This document shows, in pieces, positions 7,233-15,909 of a stretch of 38,157 bases of DNA. Position numbers and translations under genes: made by a program. The DNA comes from Lachnospiraceae bacterium. Its GTDB lineage: Bacteria; Bacillota; Clostridia; Lachnospirales; Lachnospiraceae. The stretch spans positions 1 to 38,157 of the forward strand of contig JAAUZZ010000012.1 in the NCBI GenBank assembly GCA_014804345.1, read 5' to 3'. The notes below the pieces were generated by a model. It did no database searches. It saw only the letters and a list, made by a program, of their open reading frames with translations, and was not told where the DNA came from. Each line of letters starts with the position of its first letter. Within the stretch, counting starts at the first letter, position 1.

Positions 7233-8903
7233 TTAATCGGGTTTATAAAATTGTATTATTTCCGCTTCCGTTCGCGGTCTTTTCTTCATATACGAATCGT
7301 AATCTTTAAAATAGTGTCCCATATCCCATGCCTGATATCCTTTTTTATACAAATCACACACAAGCACCTTTGCAGTGGGACCAAGCATTACACACACAAG
7401 TCTCTTTTTGTCTATTTTCAGCGCTTTTTTTAAAAGCATGTCATATGTTTCATAGGCATTCATGCTTGGAGCTGTTACAAATTCTACTGTTTTACAGACA
7501 TCAAACGCTTTATACTCCAGCCTGTCCAAAATACCCTCACCGCATATTATGGTAATATCCCTGTTTTTTAACAGGTTCTGCATGCGATTATAGTAATCAT
7601 TGAAGTCATATTGTTGATAGGTTTGATATACCTGCGTTATCGCAGTATCGATATAAGTGATATCCTTTCTGCAGTATTTGCGCAAAAATTTCCGTTGCGC
7701 CGATAAAGATTTCGCAAAATTTGAAACAAAAACATTGAGATTTTGCATGGGATGCATATAATAATAAGGAATTCCTATTCTTAACCCCTTCCGATTAACG
7801 CGCAAAAGCTTTATTAGACGTTTTGCAAGCGCCTCATCATACTTTTGAAAAGGAATAGACTCACCTTTCATAATGGCGATTTCGCCATCACCATATCTCA
7901 GAAAACAAAATTTTTCGTTTTCCATAAGGTTTAACGTATCTTCCGTACTTAAAATATTTAAACAGTCTGAATATTTACCTTTCTCATAGCACATGCGCTC
8001 AATACGGCGATACACACGTCTTGGAAATCGTGTCATTCTCTCAATAACTGCTTTTACCTTTTTCTTTACAAGACGTTTGGACGAATATCCCTCTGCTGCC
8101 TTTCGCAGCACAAAGTATTCCGCCCCTACATGTATCATGCTGTTATCCATACTTGATATTTTATCAATATCAAGTGTATTGTTTTCATTATTATAAAGCT
8201 GATCAAGCGAATATATATCCGTACGCATACTGTCGTCAAAATCATTTTGATGCGTATCCTGCACACGGTTTACTGTAATAACAACTGCTTTGCCGCATTT
8301 TCTGTTTGATGCCATATTTTTCCTAAGAATACGCTTTTCCCTATTATCGGGAGTTATCATTGCTTCGTAATAATTGGGATTTTTGATGGGATTTTCTTCT
8401 TGCATTGTCAGCTTAAGCACATCCTCCTTACGATACAAGGTACAATCCAATTCCCATGGATAGTTGTAGTGCTGTTCTTTACAGCCCTCCCACTTCCACT
8501 CAAACACATTTTCATCCTTGGAAAGGTTCTGCGGATATGGTTTAATATTCTCACCAAGGCGCATACTAAAGCCAAATACCTGTGGATTTTTCTCCAGATA
8601 CGCTGCCGCTTTTCGAACGCTGAATTCTCCCGTAAACACCACATCATCGCAGCCAAACATAATATATTCGCCTGCGTTTTGTATTTCTGCATTTAAATTG
8701 TTTTCAAATTTACTTTCCTTTATCCAGTTTACACCCGGAAATGCTTTCATCAGCTTTTCATAATGTATGTTTTCCATTTCACAATACAAAACGCTTATCA
8801 TTTCCTGCTCTACATCCGAAAATTTCAAAAGGCTTTCAAGATATGCATGCATCTGCATTGGTCTTCCCTTTGAAAATACAATTATTGATATTTGTTTCTC
8901 CAT
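7233..8903 (-). CDS. Two-domain glycosyltransferase: GT-A-like N-terminus fused to GT-D (DUF1792) C-terminus
   Basis: 556 residues. Residues 1-270 resemble a GT-A domain: SIIVFSKGRPMQMHAYLESL (6-25) is the opening strand and helix, and IMFGCDDVVF (81-90) holds a DXD-like acidic site. A basic linker (272-305) leads to a GT-D domain (about 315-556) of the SP_1767/DUF1792 type. Its hallmark is FLRYGDGE (334-341), the DXE metal site described for DGT1-type glucosyltransferases, followed by GIPYYYMHP and IICGEGILDRLEYKAFD. GT-D enzymes are known from streptococcal serine-rich-protein O-glycosylation. Two catalytic domains suggest two successive sugar transfers by one chain. ATG at 8903 follows GAGGGG at 5 nt. 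Donor sugars are unknown. Confidence 0.82.
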   Translation of the reverse strand: MEKQISIIVFSKGRPMQMHAYLESLLKFSDVEQEMISVLYCEMENIHYEKLMKAFPGVNWIKESKFENNLNAEIQNAGEYIMFGCDDVVFTGEFSVRKAAAYLEKNPQVFGFSMRLGENIKPYPQNLSKDENVFEWKWEGCKEQHYNYPWELDCTLYRKEDVLKLTMQEENPIKNPNYYEAMITPDNREKRILRKNMASNRKCGKAVVITVNRVQDTHQNDFDDSMRTDIYSLDQLYNNENNTLDIDKISSMDNSMIHVGAEYFVLRKAAEGYSSKRLVKKKVKAVIERMTRFPRRVYRRIERMCYEKGKYSDCLNILSTEDTLNLMENEKFCFLRYGDGEIAIMKGESIPFQKYDEALAKRLIKLLRVNRKGLRIGIPYYYMHPMQNLNVFVSNFAKSLSAQRKFLRKYCRKDITYIDTAITQVYQTYQQYDFNDYYNRMQNLLKNRDITIICGEGILDRLEYKAFDVCKTVEFVTAPSMNAYETYDMLLKKALKIDKKRLVCVMLGPTAKVLVCDLYKKGYQAWDMGHYFKDYDSYMKKRPRTEAEIIQFYKPD

Positions 8904-8958
8904 AACTGCCCCTCACTCTTTTACTATCCCTTTCAAAGAACAATCTATGTATCTGTTT

Positions 8959-10023
8959 TTAATCATTACCGGAAAATATCTTTTTATTTATAAACCGAAT
9001 TGCCGGTTGCTCTATCATCTTTTCCGCTATAACGGCTATCAAAAGCGCTCCCGCCACTACAATGCAATATCTAATAAAAGCTCCAATTACCCCCCCCCCG
9101 TAATTTTCATTCAATATTGTCGATAATAGGAAAGTATGTGAAAGATAAATACCATAACTATGTTTCCCAAATAGAGCAAACAAACTATTATTAATGCACT
9201 TCAAAGAGCTTTGTGCCTGTCCGATAAACAGAACTGTAAATAACACACCAAACGAAAAAATGTAATTAAAAATTATAAAATATTGTTTTCCCATAATCAA
9301 TGATACCATACAAAATAGTGAAAACATCAGTGTAACGACCGATATGACACCTTTATTCTTCCATTTATGGCTTTCTTTTATCATAAAATAGGCAAAAATC
9401 CCAAGTAGTATAATCGGAAACTCTGCCAGAAAGCTCAATATCGTCACATAATCCGTCCAAATTGCTTTTACTTCCAATACATTCCAGCCCAGTGCAAAAT
9501 GATATAATATATACCCCAATGGTGTTATAATAAGTAAGCTAATCACTGACTTTTCCAGTGAGTCAATCAGTTTATATAAAAGTGGCGCCAGCACATAAAA
9601 TATCGCTAAGTCTGCCATAAACCAATTCGCATTAATGCTGCCTATATAATATGGATGAAATCCATGCAAAAACAGCATATTACACAAAATATTAAGCGGT
9701 GAAACGCTCGGTAATGTCCCTAAATAATATCGTTCACCAAGTCCAAAAACAAGCAAGTGAAGAATTGTGAAAAACCAGTAAAGCGGTATCAATCTTATAA
9801 ATTTTCGTTTATACCATGCAATAATCTGCTTTCTGTTAAATTCTATTTTCTCTAAAGAGTTAAAGATCAAAAATGCATTTATGATAAATAAGAGCTGCAC
9901 ACCTCTTGCCCCGCTAGCTGCAATTGAGCCTAATATACCATCTTGAACGCCCAATCCGCAGTGCACCAACACAACCCCTAATATTCCGATTCCCTTTAAA
10001 GAATTAATACACTTACTGTCCAC
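8959..10023 (-). CDS. Acyltransferase-3 family membrane O-acyltransferase (OafA-like)
   Basis: 354 residues, about ten hydrophobic helices. The N-terminus shows the family pattern SLKGIGILGVVLVH (8-21) with conserved His21, then a FLIF segment. These proteins move acetyl groups from cytoplasmic acetyl-CoA to outward-facing sugars. The start is GTG at 10023, set by GGAGG six bases upstream; an ATG one base earlier is out of frame. It lies next to the amino-sugar cassette, so the target may be a deoxyhexose of the glycan. A run of ten G in codons 309-312 sits before the last helix. Loss of one G produces an immediate TAA and gain of one G produces TAG seven codons on, so the gene could be switched off by slippage. 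As sequenced it is intact. Confidence 0.87.
   Translation of the reverse strand: MDSKCINSLKGIGILGVVLVHCGLGVQDGILGSIAASGARGVQLLFIINAFLIFNSLEKIEFNRKQIIAWYKRKFIRLIPLYWFFTILHLLVFGLGERYYLGTLPSVSPLNILCNMLFLHGFHPYYIGSINANWFMADLAIFYVLAPLLYKLIDSLEKSVISLLIITPLGYILYHFALGWNVLEVKAIWTDYVTILSFLAEFPIILLGIFAYFMIKESHKWKNKGVISVVTLMFSLFCMVSLIMGKQYFIIFNYIFSFGVLFTVLFIGQAQSSLKCINNSLFALFGKHSYGIYLSHTFLLSTILNENYGGGVIGAFIRYCIVVAGALLIAVIAEKMIEQPAIRFINKKIFSGND
9090..9099 (-). repeat. G10 homopolymer inside the acyltransferase gene, possible phase-variation tract
   Basis: Ten G on the coding strand encode Gly309-Gly310-Gly311 and the first base of Val312. It is the longest G/C run in the window. Nine G would read GGG GGG GGG TAA, an immediate stop; eleven G would reach TAG after six further codons. 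Confidence 0.92.
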
Positions 10024-10036
10024 ATCAATCCTCCGA

Positions 10037-10522
10037 CTACCGTGATATCATCCCATACCACTTAAGCGTCCTGTATTCTCCGTTAATCCTGACCGCATCA
10101 ACCGCTGTCCCCTCGTACACAAATCCACACTTCTCATACAACTTCTGCGCTCTTACATTTTCCTCAAGCACATTTAGGTACACCTTATGAAGCTTTAACT
10201 CCTCAAACGCGTACCGCAGCACCTCCAAAGTCGCTTTCATCGCAGCTCCCGTGCCCTGTGCCTTTTTGCGTGTGACAATCGCATACTCCGCATTGCCGTT
10301 TTTATGCGAAATGTTCTTTAAGCTTATCGTTCCCAGATATTCGTCATTTTCGTCTACAAAAGCAAAGTTTTTATGTTCGTCGTTGAAACTGTTATTGATA
10401 AAATGCAACACACTTTCCATTGTTGACGCGGCAAAATCCGCCTGAAAATTGCAGTTAATCTCATCATCATGCATCCACTCAAGCATCAGCGGCGCATCCT
10501 TTTCTTCAAGATGTCTAAGCAT
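10037..10522 (-). CDS. GNAT-family N-acetyltransferase, probable amino-sugar acetyltransferase
   Basis: 161 residues, RimJ/RimL-type GNAT fold. The acetyl-CoA loop reads RKKAQGTGAA (85-94), and the family tail NVRAQKLYEKCGF is present. The gene overlaps the end of the ketoisomerase gene by 8 bp, so the two are translationally coupled. In the characterised Fdt and Qdt pathways the 3-amino sugar is N-acetylated by FdtC/QdtC, a left-handed beta-helix enzyme; here a GNAT takes that position. I infer that it makes the 3-acetamido-3,6-dideoxyhexose from the dTDP-linked amine. Protein acetylation is the alternative. RBS is weak (GAGAAAG), consistent with coupling. Confidence 0.8.
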   Translation of the reverse strand: MLRHLEEKDAPLMLEWMHDDEINCNFQADFAASTMESVLHFINNSFNDEHKNFAFVDENDEYLGTISLKNISHKNGNAEYAIVTRKKAQGTGAAMKATLEVLRYAFEELKLHKVYLNVLEENVRAQKLYEKCGFVYEGTAVDAVRINGEYRTLKWYGMISR

Positions 10523-10931
10523 TTTCTTTCTCTTTCATAATTTTAAGATATTGATCATAATCCCTGATATACTCGTCTGCGTCATAGTGCTCGCTTGAGA
10601 GGCATAAAAGCACGGAATCTTCCGAAAAGTCATACATATCCTTCCACACAAGTTTCGGAATATAGACACCCACATGCGGTCTGTCGAGATGAAAAATCTG
10701 TTGGTTTATTCCGTCGTCAACCTTTACCTTGGATGTGCCGGAAACATTAATCAGTACAAACTCGGAATGATAGTTGGCATGACGCCCGCGTATCACATCA
10801 CGGTCTGAGCCGTATATATAAAATACACGCTTAATATCAAACGGTACGTTCTCATTCCCTTCTATTATGACAAGATGCCCTCTCTCATCGCCCTTTTGTG
10901 AAAATTCTATAAATTTACAATCTTCTATCAT
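10515..10931 (-). CDS. dTDP-4-keto-6-deoxyglucose 3,4-ketoisomerase (FdtA/QdtA family cupin)
   Basis: 138 residues, the usual length for this single-domain cupin. Visible family blocks: GDERGHLVIIEG (14-25), IKRVFYIYGS (33-42), RGRHANYHSEFVLI (48-61), KVDDG (70-74), PHVGVYIPKLVW (85-96) and SSEHYDADEYIRDYD (112-126). It isomerises dTDP-4-keto-6-deoxyglucose to the 3-keto form used by the neighbouring aminotransferase. FdtA carries a His-Ala-His pair at the active site; here it reads His51-Ala-Asn53, a substitution worth checking. I cannot tell from sequence whether the product has galacto (Fuc3N) or gluco (Qui3N) configuration. The gene is 16 bp after the aminotransferase and overlaps the GNAT. 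Confidence 0.87.
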   Translation of the reverse strand: MIEDCKFIEFSQKGDERGHLVIIEGNENVPFDIKRVFYIYGSDRDVIRGRHANYHSEFVLINVSGTSKVKVDDGINQQIFHLDRPHVGVYIPKLVWKDMYDFSEDSVLLCLSSEHYDADEYIRDYDQYLKIMKEKENA

Positions 10932-10947
10932 GCGCTTTCATTTCCTT

Positions 10948-12039
10948 TTAAAATTGGTTTATCTGCTCAATCACGTACCGCTGTTCTGTATCGGTCATGC
11001 CCGTATAAATCGGGAGGCTTAAAACCTCGCTTGCAAGGTTTTCCGTCAGCGGAAATTCCCCTTTTGCGTGCCCTAAGCGCCTGTAGCAGTCGGCAAGATG
11101 AGGCGGTATCGGATAATGAATCTGTGTCTGAATATCCTTTTCCTGCAAAAATGCCTGTAACCTATCACGTTCCTTGCAACGCACAACATATTGATGATAA
11201 ATACTGTCTGCGCCATTTCTTACTTTCGGTAATATAATTTTGTCATTTTTGATACCGTTATCGTACGCCAAAGCAAGCTTTCGCCGTTCACTGTTTAGCG
11301 CATCAACATACTTTAGCTTTACGCGCAAAAATGCTGCCTGCATCTCATCCAAGCGGGAATTCAACCCCTCTATTTCATTATAATATCTGACACGACTGCC
11401 GTAGTTTCGCATCATGCGAAGCTTGTCTGCAAATTCCTTGTCATCTGTCACTACGGCACCTGCATCACCAAATGCGCCAAGGTTTTTGGTTGGATAAAAG
11501 CTAAAACAGCCCGATATGCCAAAGCTTCCTGTCATTTTTCCGTCAAAACAAGCTCCGTGCGACTGTGCACAATCCTCTATCAGTTCTAAATGGTATTTTC
11601 GGGCAAGTCCTACAATCGGAGCCATATTGCTCGCCTGTCCATACAGGTGTGTCACCATAATTGCCTTTGTTTTTGAGGTAATTGCCTGCTCTATTTTTTC
11701 CGCATCAAGATTAAAGTATTCGTCCGGCTCCACAAATACGGGAACTGCTTTGTTTTCCGTGATGCCAAGCACTGTGGCAATATAAGTGTTCGCCTGTACG
11801 ATGATCTCATCTCCCGCACAAATTCCAAGCGCACGCACTGACATAATCAGCGCATCAAGTCCCGAGTTTAAGCCTACGCAGTATTTTCTACCCGTATATG
11901 CGGCAAACTCCTTCTCGAACTGTTCGACCTCGTTTCCGAGAATATACCAGCCGGATCGGAGCACTCTAAGAGCAGCTTCTTCATATTCGCTTTGATGCAT
12001 TTGAAATTGTCTGTCTAAAACGTTGCATTTAATTTGCAT
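10948..12039 (-). CDS. DegT/DnrJ/EryC1 sugar aminotransferase (FdtB/QdtB-like)
   Basis: 363 residues, full length for the family. PLP lysine is K185 in [15 protein letters not shown] (180-194), with the cofactor Asp in [12 protein letters not shown] (152-163). SGLDAL (59-64) is the phosphate-binding segment. These enzymes aminate a keto-sugar nucleotide with glutamate as donor. The adjacent FdtA/QdtA-type isomerase points to a dTDP-3-keto-6-deoxyhexose substrate and a dTDP-3-amino-3,6-dideoxyhexose product. The dTDP-glucose synthase and dehydratase (RmlA/RmlB) are not in the window and must be encoded elsewhere. ATG at 12039 lies 18 bp after the GT4 gene. Confidence 0.9.
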   Translation of the reverse strand: MQIKCNVLDRQFQMHQSEYEEAALRVLRSGWYILGNEVEQFEKEFAAYTGRKYCVGLNSGLDALIMSVRALGICAGDEIIVQANTYIATVLGITENKAVPVFVEPDEYFNLDAEKIEQAITSKTKAIMVTHLYGQASNMAPIVGLARKYHLELIEDCAQSHGACFDGKMTGSFGISGCFSFYPTKNLGAFGDAGAVVTDDKEFADKLRMMRNYGSRVRYYNEIEGLNSRLDEMQAAFLRVKLKYVDALNSERRKLALAYDNGIKNDKIILPKVRNGADSIYHQYVVRCKERDRLQAFLQEKDIQTQIHYPIPPHLADCYRRLGHAKGEFPLTENLASEVLSLPIYTGMTDTEQRYVIEQINQF

Positions 12040-12057
12040 TCCAAATCACCCTGCCTT

Positions 12058-13206
12058 TTACCTATTTCCTTTCATGCTTGCGGGAAAACTTCCGTTACTC
12101 AGAATATCACAAATAATCTTTTCTATTTTTTTTGCGGAATTTTTCCATAAAAAACATTCCTCGACATGCAGATGCGCTGCCTTCCCTATTGCCGCTTTAT
12201 CCGCTTCAAGCGCTCTTTGTATCAGCTTGTCCTCATTTTCGCATATATATCCCGATACGCCGTTTTCTATAATCAGTTCTGGTCCCGGCGCCTTTAAGGC
12301 AATCACCACATTCTCGTAATACATTGCCTCTAAAATTGCCATACCGAATATCTCATGCGTATTTAAATTGATATAGCACACCGACATACGGTAAAGTTCC
12401 CACATATGGTCGTTTGGCACCTTTTCATGAATCGTTACCCGATCATCAAGATGCATTTCCGCAATTCTGTTTCTAACCTGTTCTGACAGTTCTCCCTGTC
12501 CTACCATGAGAAGTCTGTACGCATGATTATTTTCGTACATTCGTTTGAATATGCTAATCATTTTTTCAGGCTGTTTTTCAGCTGTCATGCGCCCTACAAA
12601 TAAGATTATCTGATCCGAAGCTTCATAATTCCACTTTTTCTTTAAATTTTCAACAGAATATTCTTTATAATCTTGTTTTAAAAGCGCTGTGTCCAAACCT
12701 ACCGGCACGCAGAATAGCTTATTCGCCCCTGCTTTTCTAAGACTCTTTTCCAGTGCGGGCGTTTTTACCACGGTAGGCATTCTCTTATAAAATTTAACAT
12801 TATTACACAAAATGTCAACAATTTTTCGCTTTATCGCGGAAGAATTGTTACTGTGGATCACACCAATATACGGCAGACAGAGAATCCTATTTTTTCTGCA
12901 CCATTTCACAAACTTCCCAAGCATCAAATAGTTATCCGATGCCGTAATATAACACTCTTTATCCGCATCAAGCATTGCACAATCTATTAAAGCGTGTTTT
13001 CCGATGTGCCTGCACTTCATATATTCAATCCGCACGCTGTCTTTCCTCAAATGCTCTCTTTCCTTGTCAAGATCAGGTACCAAATGATATACCGTCAACT
13101 CATGCCCCATTTCGGAAAGCGCCTTTGCAAGTCCCTCCGCCTGCGAATTATAATATTGACTTAAATTTTTATTTTCCGTGTTCAGTGAGATGACTGCAAG
13201 CTTCAT
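12058..13206 (-). CDS. Glycosyltransferase family 4 (GT-B, retaining)
   Basis: 382 residues. N-terminal Rossmann domain has SQAEGLAKALSEMGHELTVY (21-40). The C-terminal donor domain starts near 198 with QIILFVGRMTAEKQPEKM (199-216), continues with RLLMVGQGEL (231-240), and ends with the E-x7-E pair Glu285/Glu293 in HEIFGMAILEAM. That pattern is typical of GT4 retaining transferases that use nucleotide sugars at the cytoplasmic membrane face. Adjacent to the amino-sugar cassette, so it might use dTDP-Fuc3NAc or Qui3NAc, but this is inference. GAGG lies 10 nt before ATG. Confidence 0.9.
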   Translation of the reverse strand: MKLAVISLNTENKNLSQYYNSQAEGLAKALSEMGHELTVYHLVPDLDKEREHLRKDSVRIEYMKCRHIGKHALIDCAMLDADKECYITASDNYLMLGKFVKWCRKNRILCLPYIGVIHSNNSSAIKRKIVDILCNNVKFYKRMPTVVKTPALEKSLRKAGANKLFCVPVGLDTALLKQDYKEYSVENLKKKWNYEASDQIILFVGRMTAEKQPEKMISIFKRMYENNHAYRLLMVGQGELSEQVRNRIAEMHLDDRVTIHEKVPNDHMWELYRMSVCYINLNTHEIFGMAILEAMYYENVVIALKAPGPELIIENGVSGYICENEDKLIQRALEADKAAIGKAAHLHVEECFLWKNSAKKIEKIICDILSNGSFPASMKGNR

Positions 13207-13239
13207 CGCTTATGACCTCTTTTTTTCTGTTTGGATTTT

Positions 13240-13974
13240 CTATTTTTTTCGGTTCATCCATTGATAAATACGGCTTTTCATCATCACAAAATGATATCTC
13301 TTTTTGCTCATATAGCCACGCTTATAACGGATTATAGCATTTTCTCTTACTCCGATCTGATTGCCTGACATTCCGCCGAGTCTGAAGTTGGAAAGCACCC
13401 GCATAATCGGGGTAAAAACAACTTTTTTACTCTCATAGAATCGGAGCATCAAATCATAATCCGCAGCAGAACGGTACTTTGTATTAAACATTCCAAAATC
13501 CCTGTAAGTATCTGCCGTCACAAAGCAGGTCGGATGCGTTATCATCTGCTGCGGTAAAAAGTCATGGTGATAGAGAAACACGGCTTTTTCTTTCTCCTGA
13601 AAAAAATTACGCTGCATTCCATAGATAACCTCATACTTGCTACCGCCGTAATGTTTTACGACTTGCTCTATGGTATCTTTCTCATACCAGTCATCGCTGT
13701 TTACAATGCCAATCAACGTCCCCTGCGCAAGCTTAATGCCCTTGTTCATGGCATCATAGATACCGTTGTCTTTTTCCGACACAAGCTTTAATTTTTGTGG
13801 AAGCCTGTCCTTATGGCGTTCTATAGTCTTTAACGTATCGTCTGTAGAAGCGCCGTCGATAATGATATATTCAATATTTTTATAGGTCTGATTCTCGATG
13901 CACTCCAACGTTTTTTCTATGGTACTGCTGCTATTATAGCACGGAGTTATAACGGATACCAGTATTTCATTCAT
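13240..13974 (-). CDS. Glycosyltransferase family 2 (GT-A)
   Basis: 244 residues. Opens with the GT2 strand VSVITPCYNSSSTIEKTLEC (6-25), then IEYIIIDGASTDDT (34-47), DNGIYDAMNKGI (69-80) and the metal site VNSDDW (91-96). The DNGIYDAMNKG motif marks the WcaA-like group of cytoplasmic inverting transferases used in exopolysaccharide assembly. The rest, to residue 244, is the acceptor part, with AADYDLMLR as the usual downstream marker. It begins 9 bp after the DUF6020 gene and is followed 33 bp later by the GT4. Sugar unknown. Confidence 0.92.
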   Translation of the reverse strand: MNEILVSVITPCYNSSSTIEKTLECIENQTYKNIEYIIIDGASTDDTLKTIERHKDRLPQKLKLVSEKDNGIYDAMNKGIKLAQGTLIGIVNSDDWYEKDTIEQVVKHYGGSKYEVIYGMQRNFFQEKEKAVFLYHHDFLPQQMITHPTCFVTADTYRDFGMFNTKYRSAADYDLMLRFYESKKVVFTPIMRVLSNFRLGGMSGNQIGVRENAIIRYKRGYMSKKRYHFVMMKSRIYQWMNRKK

Positions 13975-13983
13975 CTTTATTTT

Positions 13984-15909
13984 CTACTCCTTCCCGTCTG
14001 CAAAGCTGCCAGTTTGCGAATCACACGCAAAGCATATGCATACCAGAAATGGCATTCCCAAGATACACGGGAACACATATCGTTCATAGTTAATCGCGTT
14101 GCTGGGTCCCACAATCACCGTGAAAATTAAAAAAAGATACATGATTGTCACCAAAACAGCTGCTCTATCCCGTCTTACACAACTAAGAAGCAAAGCCGCC
14201 AAAACCACCCATACATATAATGCGCTCGTCATAAACAAATTCAAGACAGGCAGATGCATCCAGATTAAATCATAAAACGTCAGGCTATCCCGAAGTCTTG
14301 TATGGAAACTATCATAACAATGCGAGAAATCAAAATATCCATCTCTATTCGTATTTGCCATACTTCCTACGCTTGTTCTTGCAAGCTTCATTGCGTCATT
14401 TACCACCGGATAAAAATATCCGTAATAATTATTGAAAAACGCCGTCACATATTCACCCGGATGCCTCCAGAACATTTGAAACCATACTATAAAATAATCT
14501 GCTAATTCCACACGTGTTGCATTTTTATTGTAAGTTCTTTTCACAGGATCGGAAAGACTGCCCGAATAGTTCTTTGCAAGTGTGTCATAGTCAAGCACGC
14601 CTGATATTGCATGCTTCTCCTCGTCTGTTACTTCTTCACCATGGTATTTTACATACCGTGCCGTCTGCTGAAACGGAATTGAAAGCATCTCCGCAATGCT
14701 CCCTTCAGGTATCCCCGCTGCCGGAAGCGCCACATTAGAATACAGTATATAAACAGCAAAGATACATGCAAGCGCCAAAAGCCATCGTTTCCAGAGATTT
14801 TTATATAGTAGTATGGCTAAAACGAACGTCAATATCAAAATATAGAATCCATTTTTTCGAATAAGCGCTACCCCCACAGATACTGCAATAAGCGCTGTCA
14901 TATCTTTTTTCAGATCTCTTGTATGAATACTCTTATGTATTAAAATCGCCAACAAAAGTAACAGATCCGCAAAAAAAGTATCCTTTGAAATCATGACTGC
15001 ATACTTGGGCATCCATGGACACAGCGCATAAAATACTACTGCAACAAGCGCAAGTTTCTCATTCTTAAGGTATTTTGCACAATACATGCAGCTGTATGTC
15101 AATATGCAGACCGTAATCAGACACTGTATTATGGCACACAAAAAGATACCAAAATTATTACTGCCTCCAAACGCGCTTACCGCATGCAAAATGACGCTTA
15201 TATACAAAGTGTATACAACCGGATGATGGTTTGTGACATAAATCCCTTCCTTAATTGGCAAAACAATATTTACAAGTCCCGTAGGGTAATTGTACGCCAT
15301 ATATATAATATCCTCGCTGTCTCCCATAAACACGGCGGGATAGTATGCCATAATCGTCGGAAGCCATACTGCAAAAATTACTGCCGCAATACCTATTCCA
15401 ATCCATTTTTGGTCAAACACCCTGCCACAGCGCATATCTTTATTCTTTTTGCAATATTCTATATAACCTGAAACGGCAAAATCAATGACCGCGGAAAAAA
15501 GCATAAATAATCCGCAAAACACAAACATCCCCTTCACAAGCTGCAGTGCTCCACGATTCAACAGCCCTATGTCATGATAAGAGTAGAACAGCTTTCCTAC
15601 CATGACACTTGCTGACGCAAAAAAAGCCAATACTCTGATACCCACAACAGTATGCTTTGACAGCGTTTGTATATTGTTTACATGTACATAAAAAAATGTA
15701 AGAAAACCGATTAGCAAAATAGAACTTATTGTTGGAATTTCGATTGCATACAGTAGTTTTGATAAGTTTACAAAAGACATCTCCGGATTTGCGTAACCGA
15801 ACGTTGAGATTTCGTCAGCAATCAGACTGTAATCCATTGTCAGTGCAGTCGACGTTATCACAGCCTTTATAAAACCCTTTATCGCTTTTTTACCGGATAT
15901 CACCTCCAT
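13984..15909 (-). CDS. DUF6020-type integral membrane protein, GT-C glycosyltransferase-like
   Basis: 641 residues with about 13 hydrophobic helices. The first large outward loop holds AYYPAVFMGDSED (188-200) with acidic residues suited to a GT-C active site; NHHPVVYT (227-234) and SKDTFFA (308-314) follow, with IRKNGFY after them. This set matches the DUF6020 family, thought to be polyprenyl-phosphate-sugar-dependent transferases. A large extracytoplasmic region (about 410-530) precedes the last helices. It would add a side sugar outside the membrane. The gene overlaps the preceding one by 10 bp; ATG at 15909 has GGAGG ten bases upstream inside that gene. Activity is not demonstrated for most family members. 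Confidence 0.8.
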   Translation of the reverse strand: MEVISGKKAIKGFIKAVITSTALTMDYSLIADEISTFGYANPEMSFVNLSKLLYAIEIPTISSILLIGFLTFFYVHVNNIQTLSKHTVVGIRVLAFFASASVMVGKLFYSYHDIGLLNRGALQLVKGMFVFCGLFMLFSAVIDFAVSGYIEYCKKNKDMRCGRVFDQKWIGIGIAAVIFAVWLPTIMAYYPAVFMGDSEDIIYMAYNYPTGLVNIVLPIKEGIYVTNHHPVVYTLYISVILHAVSAFGGSNNFGIFLCAIIQCLITVCILTYSCMYCAKYLKNEKLALVAVVFYALCPWMPKYAVMISKDTFFADLLLLLAILIHKSIHTRDLKKDMTALIAVSVGVALIRKNGFYILILTFVLAILLYKNLWKRWLLALACIFAVYILYSNVALPAAGIPEGSIAEMLSIPFQQTARYVKYHGEEVTDEEKHAISGVLDYDTLAKNYSGSLSDPVKRTYNKNATRVELADYFIVWFQMFWRHPGEYVTAFFNNYYGYFYPVVNDAMKLARTSVGSMANTNRDGYFDFSHCYDSFHTRLRDSLTFYDLIWMHLPVLNLFMTSALYVWVVLAALLLSCVRRDRAAVLVTIMYLFLIFTVIVGPSNAINYERYVFPCILGMPFLVCICFACDSQTGSFADGKE

